From NCBI GenBank assembly GCA_902364975.1, contig CABJFQ010000001.1, positions 186,001-250,000 of the forward strand: a DNA stretch of 64,000 nucleotides, given 5' to 3'. Positions within the stretch are counted from its first letter, which is position 1. Every line of letters begins with the position of its first letter. Below the pieces are notes generated by a model. It did not search any database and had not been told where the DNA came from. It saw only the letters and a program-made list of their open reading frames with translations. This DNA comes from Coriobacteriaceae bacterium (GTDB lineage Bacteria > Actinomycetota > Coriobacteriia > Coriobacteriales > Coriobacteriaceae). Positions 1 to 7,804 of this stretch are shown piece after piece. The position numbers were made by a program, and so were the translations under genes.

Positions 1-190
1 TAACCAGGTAGCCATCGGAGCACAGCTCCTCAACGGCGCGACGCACCGTAATGCGGCTTACCTCGTACTGCTCGGCAAGCTCAAGCTCGGACGGGATACG
101 CTCCTTGGGTGCATAAACACCTTTCTCGATCGCATCCTTGATTTCGTCGTAAATCTGCTGGTAAAGTGGTGCATTTTTGGGTGCGGGCAT
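1..190 (-). CDS. GntR-family transcriptional regulator, N-terminal part (cut by window edge)
   Basis: The visible 63 residues begin MPAPKNAPLYQQIYDEIKDA and continue through a winged-helix GntR DNA-binding domain (PSELELAEQYEVSRITVRRAVEEL). The C-terminal ligand-binding domain lies outside the window, so the subfamily (HutC/UTRA is likely) cannot be confirmed. The promoter region of this gene carries an 11-bp word, TATAACGTCTT, that recurs exactly upstream of the PTS operon at 6.25 kb. It is therefore a candidate regulator of that operon and of itself. The family role is secure; the target assignment is inference. Confidence 0.9.
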   Translation of the reverse strand, partial: MPAPKNAPLYQQIYDEIKDAIEKGVYAPKERIPSELELAEQYEVSRITVRRAVEELCSDGYLV

Positions 191-220
191 ATCTGATCAC
201 TCTTATCAAAATAGCGAAAT

Positions 221-243
221 AACTAATACGTATATAACGTCTT
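221..243. promoter_or_regulatory. Candidate GntR operator upstream of the edge gntR gene
   Basis: An AT-rich stretch around TACGTATATAACGTCTT lies about 30-50 bp upstream of the GntR start. The word TATAACGTCTT (233-243) is repeated exactly at 6254-6264 in front of the PTS operon. TATAACG half-sites also occur upstream of the EamA gene. The shared word is seen directly; the regulator that binds it is inferred. Confidence 0.4.
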
Positions 244-294
244 TTTATATGTTATCTCAGTTTGATAAAACGATACACCACATACAGCAAATCC

Positions 295-1302
295 TTACTT
301 GCCGTCGTCCTGCTGCAGACTGTCCTGCTCGCTGAGGCGCGCCTGCCTGCTGGCCATGCGCGCGGGCTTGTCGGGATCGGGTACGGCCGTGGGCATGGGC
401 TCGTCGACATGACCGCCCCACCAGCCGCCCACGAAGTTGAGCGTGTGGAACACATTGATCACGGCGCCGGGATCAATATCGCACACCAGCTTGATAATGT
501 CCTGGCTCTCGTAGGTCGAGACAACGGCGTGCAGCAGATACATCTTTTCGCGGCTGTATCCGCCAATGACCTCGGCGCAGCTAATGCCATGCTGAAAATG
601 GTCAACATAGGCTGTCATGACCTCGTCTGCCTTGCATGTCGTGATCTGCAGCGTCACACGGTCGTAGCGTCGGTAGAAACTGTCGATGGTCTTGGTCGAA
701 ATAAACTGGAACACGATGGAATACGCCGCATTGTCCCAGCCAAACATAAAGCCAAAGATCGCCAGGATAGCGCAGTTAAAGCCAAAGATGACGCCCCAGA
801 TGGTCTTGCCTGTATGGTTGGAAACCCACAGCGCGATAAAGTCGGTGCCGCCGGTGGATGCGCCGGACTTAAGCGCGATGGCGGCGCCCAGGCCCGAGAC
901 CACGCCGCCAAAGATGATGAGCATGATCTTGTCGCCCAAAAACGGGGCGAAGTGAAAGATGTTGAGGAACAGCGACGAGAGCATGACCTGCATCATCGAG
1001 AAGATGACGAAGCGCTTGCTGATGCCGTTCCAGCAAAGGAGCGCCACGGGGATGTTGAGCGCGAGCATGCCGAGCGAGATGTCGATATGAACGCCGCCGA
1101 GCGAGGTGACGCGATCGAGCAGGACCGCGACGCCGGTGAGGCCGCTCGGAAGCAGGTCGGCGGGGCGAATGAACGCCTGAATCAGAAATGTCTGGAGAAC
1201 GGCGGAGATGGTGACCGCCACGGCAGTAATGGCGCGGCGGACGATGGTGAGACGGCCGAGCACGAGCACGCGGTCCGTGAGCTGATCGATGGCGTTCGCC
1301 AC
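295..1302 (-). CDS. YitT-family integral membrane protein (DUF161/DUF2179)
   Basis: This 335-residue protein has about five hydrophobic segments in its first 200 residues (for example LGMLALNIPVALLCWNGI and IMLIIFGGVVSGLGAAIALK). A soluble DUF2179-like domain follows (YRRYDRVTLQITTCKADEV, then SREKMYLLHAVVSTYE). This is the YitT/YvjA architecture, a family of unknown transport function. The start is a GTG preceded by AAAGGAG at good spacing. The last ~30 residues are polar and probably cytoplasmic. It stands alone, read in the same direction as the neighbouring sugar genes but separated from them by a repeat-containing gap. Confidence 0.85.
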   Translation of the reverse strand: MANAIDQLTDRVLVLGRLTIVRRAITAVAVTISAVLQTFLIQAFIRPADLLPSGLTGVAVLLDRVTSLGGVHIDISLGMLALNIPVALLCWNGISKRFVIFSMMQVMLSSLFLNIFHFAPFLGDKIMLIIFGGVVSGLGAAIALKSGASTGGTDFIALWVSNHTGKTIWGVIFGFNCAILAIFGFMFGWDNAAYSIVFQFISTKTIDSFYRRYDRVTLQITTCKADEVMTAYVDHFQHGISCAEVIGGYSREKMYLLHAVVSTYESQDIIKLVCDIDPGAVINVFHTLNFVGGWWGGHVDEPMPTAVPDPDKPARMASRQARLSEQDSLQQDDGK

Positions 1303-1437
1303 GTAGGCTCCTTTCGAAGGCAGATGTAATTGTGGGGCATGCCGGCGATTGTAGCATGGAGCGCGAGAGGGCGCTTCAATTCACCCTCTCTCGACAACCA
1401 AAACGAGCCAGCAGCTCCCCAACCAAAGAGCCAAATT

Positions 1438-1560
1438 CTAAGTGAGTAGACTTTTCGCGATCTACCAAGCACGCTCAAAACAGCCACCTCTCCGACCTGC
1501 GGTTTTACTAAGGCAGATACGCTTTGTGCTCGGCATGTGCCAAAAAGTCTACTCACTTAG
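1438..1560. repeat. 123-bp repeat with 18-bp terminal inverted repeats (copy 1)
   Basis: The element begins CTAAGTGAGTAGACTTTT and ends with its exact reverse complement. The interior also holds partly self-complementary segments. A second copy of the same length and orientation sits at 9876-9998, with only scattered differences. No reading frame is apparent, so it resembles a MITE or REP-like element. It occupies most of the 353-bp gap between the YitT gene and the HAD gene; I see no gene in the rest of that gap. Confidence 0.85.
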
Positions 1561-1655
1561 TCCGAGTCGAAGCCAAACGGATCTAAATCGAAGCCAAAAT
1601 GAGCCAATCCACCGCAAGAGACGTGTGAATCCGCACTTCTTGCGGCGAATTGACG

Positions 1656-2285
1656 CTACAAAGCGGTCAGAATGTCGGCGAGGTTGTCGATGACGGCGTC
1701 GGCTCCCGTTTGGTCCAGGTTAACGCCCTCGTGCGGACGCAGTGCCAGGACGCGCGCGCCGGAGCGCTTGCCGGCCTCGATGCCCAAAGGCGAGTCCTCG
1801 ATAACCAGGCACTCGGTAGGCTCCACACCCAGCGCCTCCATGGCACGCAGGTAGATCTCGGGGTCGGGCTTAAATGCACTGCACTCGTGACCGCTGATGG
1901 TGTAGTCCAGCACGTCGGTGATACCGGCAATCTCCACCAGCTCGTCAATGAGCTCGCGATAGGACGAGCTCGCGATGGCACACTTGACGCCGCGCTCGTG
2001 CAGCTCGCGCATCACCGGCTCCGTCTGCTCGTTGAGCAGCTCGGCATACGGAACAGGGTGAACCGGGCTGTAGACCTGCTTGTACTCAACGCGCAAGCGC
2101 TCGCGCAGCTCAACATCGTCGGGCACCAGCGACTTCCAGATGGCAGGCTCGTTAGACCCCGAAAGATCGGGGATCTCGTCAAAGTGGAACCCCTTTTCCT
2201 CCATAAACGCCACGCGGCGACGGTTGTAGAACCACTCGGTATCGACCAGCACGCCGTCCATATCAAACAGCACTGCCTTGATCAT
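1656..2285 (-). CDS. HAD-superfamily phosphatase, beta-phosphoglucomutase-like
   Basis: A 209-residue HAD hydrolase of subfamily I. Motif I is DMDGVLVD near residue 8, motif II is the ASSSY segment, motif III is the Lys in FKPDPEIY, and motif IV is VIEDSPLGIEAG. An alpha-helical cap sits between motifs I and II. Such enzymes act on sugar phosphates or related metabolites in the cytoplasm. The ATG at 2285 was chosen because GGAGGAG sits at normal distance; the in-frame ATG at 2291 abuts the Shine-Dalgarno. It lies just downstream of a deglycase/PTS cluster, so a role in sugar-phosphate handling is plausible but not shown. Confidence 0.88.
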   Translation of the reverse strand: MIKAVLFDMDGVLVDTEWFYNRRRVAFMEEKGFHFDEIPDLSGSNEPAIWKSLVPDDVELRERLRVEYKQVYSPVHPVPYAELLNEQTEPVMRELHERGVKCAIASSSYRELIDELVEIAGITDVLDYTISGHECSAFKPDPEIYLRAMEALGVEPTECLVIEDSPLGIEAGKRSGARVLALRPHEGVNLDQTGADAVIDNLADILTAL

Positions 2286-2310
2286 ACGCATCTCCTCCCA
2301 CCTGCCAAAA

Positions 2311-2337
2311 AGGGACAGGTTTATTTTGGTAGGTTTT
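2311..2337. repeat. 27-bp dispersed repeat (copy 1)
   Basis: The word AGGGACAGGTTTATTTTGG continues into TAGGTTTT. It recurs in inverted orientation at 10088-10114 with one base difference. Related GGGACAG words occur in the 38.7-39.0 kb element. No coding content is seen. Confidence 0.6.
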
Positions 2338-2381
2338 ATCTGGTGTTTTGCGACGCGACAGACACGCCCCCAAAGCAAAAA

Positions 2382-2407
2382 GGGGACGGGGCGCAAACCC
2401 CATCCCC
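2382..2407 (-). terminator. Rho-independent terminator after the first SIS gene
   Basis: Read on the minus strand, a stem GGGGATGGGG / CCCCGTCCCC with a short loop is followed directly by TTTTTGC. It lies 35 bp past the stop codon of the SIS gene. Confidence 0.75.
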
Positions 2408-2441
2408 TCTCAATCAACCCGTAAGGTCTACTTACTTGTGA

Positions 2442-3425
2442 TTAGTAGGAAAGCTTCCACATGTAGCGACGCATGGTCAGCGGGTGCTGACGAGCCTCGG
2501 CGATCTGGTTGCCGTACTCGCGCATAACGGCGAGGTGCAGCAGCGGGTTGAAGTAGGTGATGACGCTCGCGGGCACGGCGTCAGCCAGGCCGTAGTCCTT
2601 GGAGTCGATCAGAGCGACCTTGGCGCCCATGCGCTCAAGGAAGGTGAGGGCGCGGGCGTCCATCGGACGGGTAGCGCCATCGGACATGAAGAAGACGTAG
2701 GGCTTACCCTCGGTGGAAACCTCGAACGGGCCGTGGAAGTACTCGCCGGTGTTGTAGGCGGCGGCGTCGATCCACTGCATCTCGGTGAACAGGAAGGCGG
2801 CGTGAGAATAAGCCATCTTCTCGGAGGCACCGGAAGCCATGAAGTAGATCATCTTGTCGTCCTTGAAGTCCTCGGCGAACTTCTTGGCGAGCTTCTTGCA
2901 GTGCTGAGCGGCGTTCTCGCAGAGATCGAAAACGTTGGTGAGGCCGGTGATCATGTCCTCGTAGTGGTCATAGCCCTCGGTCTGCTGAAGGATCTCGAGA
3001 GCAAGAGCGATGGCGTAGCCAGGCTTCTCGCACTTGGCAGCGTAGTTGGCATGGAAGCCGTGAACGATGACGTGGTCGGCGTCGACGGTCAGAGCGGAGC
3101 CGGCCTTGTTGGTGAGGGAGACGACCGGGCAGTTGTGCTTCTTGGCGGTCTTGTTGGCCTCGACGGTCTCGGGCGTGGAGCCACCGAGGGAGCAGGTGAT
3201 CACGAAGGTGTGCTCGTTGACCCAGGAAGGCGTGTCGTAGTTGAACTCGTTAGCGGTGAAGATCTGAACGTTCAGCTTGTCCGTGTTGTTGGCCAGGAAG
3301 TACTTGGCAGGGTAAAGGTCGGACATGGAAGCACCGCAGCCGACGAAGGCGACGCTGTGGATCTCGTGGTTGGACAGGACGTCAGCGACGATCTGCTTAG
3401 GGAGGTTAAGGTCGATCTCGTACAT
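2442..3425 (-). CDS. SIS-domain sugar-phosphate deglycase, FrlB/GfrF-like
   Basis: This 327-residue protein has two SIS domains. The first contains VAFVGCGASMSDLYPAKYF and CSLGGSTPETVEA; the second contains MASGASEKMAYSHAAF. The segment NTGEYFHGPFEVS matches the GEFRHGPLEI signature of E. coli fructoselysine-6-phosphate deglycase FrlB, and the C-terminus RRYMWKLSY resembles the FrlB tail. FrlB/Gfr enzymes split 6-phosphorylated Amadori compounds into glucose-6-phosphate and an amino acid. It follows the PTS EIID gene, as in the Salmonella gfr operon, which supports that role. The ATG at 3425 has AAAGGA nine bases upstream. The exact substrate (fructoselysine, glucoselysine or another) is not determinable. 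Confidence 0.8.
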   Translation of the reverse strand: MYEIDLNLPKQIVADVLSNHEIHSVAFVGCGASMSDLYPAKYFLANNTDKLNVQIFTANEFNYDTPSWVNEHTFVITCSLGGSTPETVEANKTAKKHNCPVVSLTNKAGSALTVDADHVIVHGFHANYAAKCEKPGYAIALALEILQQTEGYDHYEDMITGLTNVFDLCENAAQHCKKLAKKFAEDFKDDKMIYFMASGASEKMAYSHAAFLFTEMQWIDAAAYNTGEYFHGPFEVSTEGKPYVFFMSDGATRPMDARALTFLERMGAKVALIDSKDYGLADAVPASVITYFNPLLHLAVMREYGNQIAEARQHPLTMRRYMWKLSY

Positions 3426-3518
3426 CTGACACATTCCTTTCGATTTTTTGCGGCGCCACATTGCCGGGCGCTCGCAGGGTTACCGTGGTTTGGACCGAGT
3501 CGCCGGCCCGTTGAGGAT

Positions 3519-3544
3519 GTGACAAAGGGACTGTCCTTTGTCAC
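3519..3544. promoter_or_regulatory. Near-perfect palindrome between EIID and SIS genes
   Basis: GTGACAAAGG(G)AC is followed immediately by its reverse complement GTCCTTTGTCAC, giving a hairpin with one bulged base and almost no loop. It lies in the ~200-bp space between the EIID stop and the SIS start. It could be an attenuator or mRNA-processing hairpin that sets the PTS:deglycase ratio. There is no T-run, so a simple terminator is unlikely. Confidence 0.5.
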
Positions 3545-3623
3545 GTATAGGGATGGAAGCCTGCCTGGGGTATGGGATGCCAGACAGGCCCCCGGGGGAA
3601 AGCGGTTAGACGCTGGGTCGCGA

Positions 3624-4457
3624 CTAGGCCAGGATGCCGGCCGCGGAGAGGGCGATGCCGCCCACGATGGCGATCACGAGAAGCCAACCGGTGTTGACGT
3701 TCTTCTTGATGAGCCAGTACATAAGGCCGGTGAGGCCGAGGGAGATCATCTGGGGCATCATGCCGTCCAGGATGTCCTGGATCACGACGGTGCCGTCAGC
3801 GAACTGCAGCGGGGTGGTGGCGCCGATCAGCGTGGCGATCATGCCGCCCACGGACATAAGACCCACGATACCGCAGACATACATGAGCTTCTCCATGAGG
3901 TCGCCGCCCTGAAGCTTGCTCAGGTACTCGTGGCCGCCCTGATAGCCCATCTTGGCTGCGAACCAAGTGATCAGCACAGAGGGGACGATGGAGATGAGCA
4001 TGGCCAGGATCGGGCCCATGATGGAGCCCTGCTGAGCCAGCTGAACGCCCAGGCCAAAGGCGATAACGCGGATGGTGCCCTGGAAGAGGGAGTCACCGAT
4101 GCCGGAAAGCGGACCCATGAGGGAGGTCTTGACCGCGTTGATCGAATCGGGGTCGAAGTTCTCGGGATCCTTGGCGTACTCCTCCTCCATGGAGGCGGCG
4201 AGACCTAGGACAAAAGCGCTCGTCTGCGGGGTGCAGTTGTAGAACGCCATGTGACGGTGGTAAGCCTCTTTCTTAGCAGCGAGCTGCTTGGGGTCGGACT
4301 CATCCGGATAGAGGCGATCGAGCGTGGGAACCATGCCGTAGAGGAAGCCCATGTTCATCTGACGCTCGTAGTTCCAAGAGGCCTGGATGGCCCAGGAGCG
4401 CCAGAAGAACTGGCTGACCTTCTTGTTCAGGGACACGTCCTTGGTTGCGGTTGCCAT
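3624..4457 (-). CDS. PTS mannose-family transporter subunit IID
   Basis: A 277-residue EIID protein. It has the family-typical N-terminus (FFWRSWAIQASWNYERQMNMGF), the MGPLSGIGDSLFQGT segment and a hydrophobic C-terminal anchor (VNTGWLLVIAIVGGIALSAAGIL). EIID pairs with EIIC to form the membrane channel that imports and phosphorylates the sugar. The ATG at 4457 follows GGAGGAACACACT. It is separated from EIIC by 13 bp and so belongs to one transcript with it. Confidence 0.95.
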   Translation of the reverse strand: MATATKDVSLNKKVSQFFWRSWAIQASWNYERQMNMGFLYGMVPTLDRLYPDESDPKQLAAKKEAYHRHMAFYNCTPQTSAFVLGLAASMEEEYAKDPENFDPDSINAVKTSLMGPLSGIGDSLFQGTIRVIAFGLGVQLAQQGSIMGPILAMLISIVPSVLITWFAAKMGYQGGHEYLSKLQGGDLMEKLMYVCGIVGLMSVGGMIATLIGATTPLQFADGTVVIQDILDGMMPQMISLGLTGLMYWLIKKNVNTGWLLVIAIVGGIALSAAGILA

Positions 4458-4470
4458 AGTGTGTTCCTCC

Positions 4471-5265
4471 TTAGTCTTCGTCGTCTTCGAGCGGATCGTA
4501 GTCGGAATCGACACCGGCGGCTGCATGGGAACCGTTGAACTTGAAGCCCATGAAGACGACAGCCAGGCACACACCGATCAGAGCGACCGCGATGACGGAC
4601 AGGTTGAGGTAAGCGGCGAGCAGGAAACCGATGAACAGGAACGGAGTCATACCCTTCTTGATCATCATGGTGAGCAGCAGGGCCAAGCCGTAGGCGGTCA
4701 TGATCTTGGTCGAAACGTTAAGACCAGTGGACAGCCACTCGGGAACCATGTTGACGATGGCCTGAACCAGGTCGGTGCCAACAAAGACGGCGAGGAAGAT
4801 CGGCAGGAAGTACATGATGGCGTACAGACCGGAGCCGGCGCAGATGTGCATACGGTAGGCGGTCTTGAACTTTCCGTTATCGATCGCGCTATCTGCCACA
4901 TGGGTGAGGGCGGCGATGATGGAACGGAACACGATGCCGAGGAGCTGACCCAGGACGGCGACCGGGATGGCGATCGTCATGGCGGTCTCGGCGGAAGCAT
5001 CGGTCAGGCACGCAAAGGCAGCGGCCACGATGCCGCCCAGGACCATATCGGGCGGAACGGCGGCGCCGACCTGCACCAGGCCCATGGACACGAGCTCGAC
5101 GGCGGCACCGACGGCAAGGCCGGTGGGCACATCGCCCAGCAGCAGACCGACGAGCGTAGCGCCAACGAGGGGCTGCTCGAAGTTAAGACGACCGAGCAGG
5201 CGGGAGTCCCACATGCAGAACACGCCGACGAGGCCGACGAGCACCGCACTGATGAACGTATTCAT
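4471..5265 (-). CDS. PTS mannose/sorbose-family transporter subunit IIC
   Basis: A 264-residue polytopic membrane protein with the EIIC-Man hallmarks, including an N-terminal ALVGLVGVFCMWDSRLLGR segment and AVGAAVELVSMGLVQVGAAVPPD. It forms the substrate-translocating channel together with EIID. The acidic C-terminal tail (SDYDPLEDDED) is cytoplasmic by inference. The start has AAAGGAGAAGGGT upstream. It lies between EIIAB and EIID, in the order EIIAB-EIIC-EIID. Confidence 0.95.
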   Translation of the reverse strand: MNTFISAVLVGLVGVFCMWDSRLLGRLNFEQPLVGATLVGLLLGDVPTGLAVGAAVELVSMGLVQVGAAVPPDMVLGGIVAAAFACLTDASAETAMTIAIPVAVLGQLLGIVFRSIIAALTHVADSAIDNGKFKTAYRMHICAGSGLYAIMYFLPIFLAVFVGTDLVQAIVNMVPEWLSTGLNVSTKIMTAYGLALLLTMMIKKGMTPFLFIGFLLAAYLNLSVIAVALIGVCLAVVFMGFKFNGSHAAAGVDSDYDPLEDDED

Positions 5266-5301
5266 ACCCTTCTCCTTTCAGTCAGGCAAAAGCCTGGTTG
5301 A

Positions 5302-6225
5302 TTACAGCTTGGCGTCGATGTCGACGCTCTGATACGTAGGGGTCTGCTGGACATAGAGCTTAATGCCCATGTCGAGCAGCTGGTTGACGTCGGCCTTCTG
5401 GGTGGCGTCGAAGAAGACGGAGCTGTCCTTGCCGCCGACCTGTTCGGCACCGTCGTGGTTGGCGGTGGCGCCCAGGTTGATGGCGTCGAGCTTGTAGCCC
5501 TGGCAGAACTGCAGCATCTCGGCAGTGTTGCCAAAGACGAACATGACGCGCTCGCCGAGGGTGTTGAGCTTGTCCATCTTGGCGAGGGCACGCTCGACGG
5601 TGAAGACGTTCAGGCGCACGCCCTGGGGCTTGGCCAGCTTAAGAGCGCCCTTCTTGATGTCATCGTTGGCGGCAGCGTTGTCGACGACGATGATGCGCTC
5701 GGCCTGAACCTTGGTGGTCCAGGTAAAGACGACCTGGCCGTGCAGCAGACGGTAGTCAAGACGTGCGAGGACGATCTTGGCGGGACCGGAGCTGTGACGG
5801 GACGCCTTGGCCTTCTTGGCGGGAGCCGCGGCGACCTCGACCGGTGCGTTGGGGTTGGTCAGACCGGTGCGGGCCTCGTTGATGAGGGCCGCGAGCTCGG
5901 CACCCTTGACGGGGGCGGGGCTCATAGCGAGCGTCAGTGCCAGCGGAATGTTGAAACCGCTGACAACCGTGAACTTCGTGCCGTTCTTGGAAAGCTCGAC
6001 CATGCTGTTGTTGACCGAGCTGCCGAGCATATCGGTCAGCACATAGACGGTGTCGTCCGCGTTGAACGTGGCGATCATGGCGTCCACCTTATTGGTGATG
6101 GGCTCCTTGTCGTCACGAGCAAGCGACACGACGTGGACGTTCGACACGTCGCCGAGAACCATCTCGAGCGTGTCTTTGGCGCCTGCGGCCAGGCCGCCAT
6201 GAGATGCGAGAATGATCTGATTCAT
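5302..6225 (-). CDS. PTS mannose-family fused subunit IIAB
   Basis: A 307-residue fusion. The EIIA domain (about residues 1-125) has the phospho-accepting His9 in ILASHGG. An Ala/Lys-rich linker (about 128-148) joins it to the EIIB domain, where LDYRLLHGQVVFTW places the phospho-histidine at His162. EIIA takes phosphate from HPr and EIIB passes it to the incoming sugar at EIIC/EIID. It is the first gene of the PTS transcript, with a strong AAGGAGG site. The promoter region carries the TATAACGTCTT word also found upstream of the edge gntR. Together with two FrlB-like deglycases, the substrate is plausibly an Amadori product rather than mannose; that is inference. Confidence 0.95.
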   Translation of the reverse strand: MNQIILASHGGLAAGAKDTLEMVLGDVSNVHVVSLARDDKEPITNKVDAMIATFNADDTVYVLTDMLGSSVNNSMVELSKNGTKFTVVSGFNIPLALTLAMSPAPVKGAELAALINEARTGLTNPNAPVEVAAAPAKKAKASRHSSGPAKIVLARLDYRLLHGQVVFTWTTKVQAERIIVVDNAAANDDIKKGALKLAKPQGVRLNVFTVERALAKMDKLNTLGERVMFVFGNTAEMLQFCQGYKLDAINLGATANHDGAEQVGGKDSSVFFDATQKADVNQLLDMGIKLYVQQTPTYQSVDIDAKL

Positions 6226-6250
6226 CTTGCCTCCTCCTTTTCGTTATGGT

Positions 6251-6273
6251 CATTATAACGTCTTATACGTTGC
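6251..6273. promoter_or_regulatory. Candidate GntR operator upstream of the PTS operon
   Basis: CATTATAACGTCTTATACGT lies ~30 bp upstream of the EIIAB start. It contains the 11-mer TATAACGTCTT shared with 233-243, plus a partly inverted ACGT flank. It fits an operator for the GntR protein at the window edge. Confidence 0.4.
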
Positions 6274-6429
6274 TTATTTTGCTAATTAGTATATAAACCG
6301 TTCGCGGGTGAAAAACGACCGTTGGCGGGTTTAACGCAATCGAAACGATGGTCTTGGGTAGGTCGGCGCTGGCTAGGCACCGCCCGGCCAAACGCCGGGC
6401 GCTACCTGCTCAAACACTCCGCCAATCCC

Positions 6430-7512
6430 CTATCGCACGAAGTACCAGGGGCTTTCCTGCACGGTGGGCTCCAGCGTAATGCCCGTGCGCTCGCGGAACA
6501 GATCCATGTCCTGCGATTTCTCCGTCCACCACGCGTTGGGCTTAAAGGTCATGCTCTCAATGACATGGTCGACAAACACACTGTTGCGCAGCTTGGAAAA
6601 GTCGGTGTTCATGATCACGATGGACGCGAGCACCAAAACGATGCCCAGAACCTTGATCGCACCGGCGGGCTCGGCGTAGACACCAATGCCCAGCAGCACG
6701 GTGACGACCGTCTCGAATGACATTACGACGGGAACTTTCGACGTCTCGAGCCCCATGGACAGACCCTGCATATATAAGACATAGGCCACGGCTGTGGGGA
6801 TGAGTCCAAAGCCAAGGAACAGCAGCAGCAGCTGTGGCGACATTGCTGCGGCGACATCTGGCCACGGAGCCGCGATAGCCGCCATAACCGCACCGCCAAA
6901 AACAAGGCCCCAAAACGTGACAGCCAGCGGGTGGACCGTCTTGGTTGCTATCCGGCTAAACACCGCGAGCGACGCGCCACAAAAGCCCGCAATCACGCCC
7001 GACGTGACGCCCCAAACCGAAAAATGAAAACCGGAAAGGTCGCCATCGGTCACTGCAAGTACACAGCCACCGATGTTAAAAGCGATGGCAACGAGCTTGT
7101 TGGGAGTCACATCCTCGCGATAAAGTACGCGACCGAGCATGACGCCAAACACCGGCGAGGTGTAAAGCAGCACCGAGGCCGTGGACATGCCCACCTCGCC
7201 CATGCACTCGTAATAAAGCGTGTTAGCGGTGGCGAGGCCGATAATGCCAAGAAGCGCACAAGGAACAAGCTCTTTAGGACTTGCCTTGAACAGTGCCAGG
7301 GGACCCGATGCCTTTCCCTCACGAGCACCTCCCTGGCAACCCATGAATGCCAAGACCGGAGCCATTAAGACGGCACCCGACAACAAGCGAAAGGCAGCCA
7401 TACTCTGGGACGTAACGCCCATGGCCGAGATGCCGTTTACAAAGATTCCGATGCTGCCCCACATAAGCGCGGCGATCAGCACCAGCACATAGCCCAGATT
7501 GCTTTTCTTCAA
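6430..7512 (-). CDS. EamA/DMT-family transporter with C-terminal soluble tail
   Basis: Ten hydrophobic segments in two EamA repeats (for example LGYVLVLIAALMWGSIGIFVNG near the start and FETVVTVLLGIGVYAEP in the second repeat) mark a drug/metabolite exporter of ~360 residues. After the last helix (ILASIVIMNTDF) there is an unusual ~50-residue polar tail ending SPWYFVR. The likely start is the TTG at 7512, preceded by GAGGAGG five bases away. A GTG at 7548 opens the frame but has no ribosome site. TATAACG half-sites upstream link it to the PTS region. Substrate unknown. Confidence 0.85.
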   Translation of the reverse strand: MKKSNLGYVLVLIAALMWGSIGIFVNGISAMGVTSQSMAAFRLLSGAVLMAPVLAFMGCQGGAREGKASGPLALFKASPKELVPCALLGIIGLATANTLYYECMGEVGMSTASVLLYTSPVFGVMLGRVLYREDVTPNKLVAIAFNIGGCVLAVTDGDLSGFHFSVWGVTSGVIAGFCGASLAVFSRIATKTVHPLAVTFWGLVFGGAVMAAIAAPWPDVAAAMSPQLLLLFLGFGLIPTAVAYVLYMQGLSMGLETSKVPVVMSFETVVTVLLGIGVYAEPAGAIKVLGIVLVLASIVIMNTDFSKLRNSVFVDHVIESMTFKPNAWWTEKSQDMDLFRERTGITLEPTVQESPWYFVR

Positions 7513-7548
7513 CGCAGCCTCCTCGGTATTGTTTCCAATATGTTTCAC

Positions 7549-7572
7549 ACTACGTTATAGTCGTTATATACA
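7549..7572. promoter_or_regulatory. Candidate operator upstream of EamA gene
   Basis: ACTACGTTATAGTCGTTATA carries two CGTTATA half-sites nine bases apart. These are the reverse complement of the TATAACG core seen upstream of gntR and the PTS operon. They lie 40-60 bp upstream of the preferred TTG start. Confidence 0.35.
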
Positions 7573-7662
7573 TTTTTCAAGGCACAAATCGGCAAACGGG
7601 AAATCTCTAGACAAAGGGAGTGTCCCGCCAGCCACGGTATCGTCGATGTTTTGGCAATGTCA

Positions 7663-7783
7663 GCGAAAACCCGCCAGAGCGAGCAAGGTGCCTTGAAGTG
7701 AGGCGGCATTGACCTTCTGGTCATGCCGCCGAAGCTGAAAGGTAGATTGCCGCTCTGGCGGGTTTGCAGCGTCGAGCGGTTAC
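7663..7783. ncRNA. Structured element, copy 1 (candidate RNA)
   Basis: Outer arms AACCCGCCAGAGCG (7668-7681) and CGCTCTGGCGGGTT pair perfectly. They enclose a second perfect stem of GGCGGCAT-GACC pairing with GGTCATGCCGCC. Conserved single-stranded words (GCGAAAAC, GCAAGGTG, AGATTGCC, GTTTGCAGCGTCGA) are shared with the element at 12815-12934, while the stem sequences differ but still pair. It lies just 3' of the second SIS gene. The transcribed strand is not certain; the minus strand is likely because both flanking genes run that way. Confidence 0.55.
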
Positions 7784-7804
7784 GGCGTTTGGTAAACGCC
7801 GTAA

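Noticed and set aside
262..1329. Long plus-strand open frame opposite the YitT gene
   Set aside because: Antisense shadow of a GC-rich gene: no hydrophobic or domain pattern and no ribosome site, while the minus-strand frame is a clear membrane protein.
2442..3425. Glutamine:fructose-6-phosphate aminotransferase (GlmS) from its SIS domains
   Set aside because: There is no N-terminal glutaminase domain, the length is 327 residues, and the GEYFHGPFE and RRYMWKL segments with the adjacent PTS fit FrlB/Gfr deglycases.
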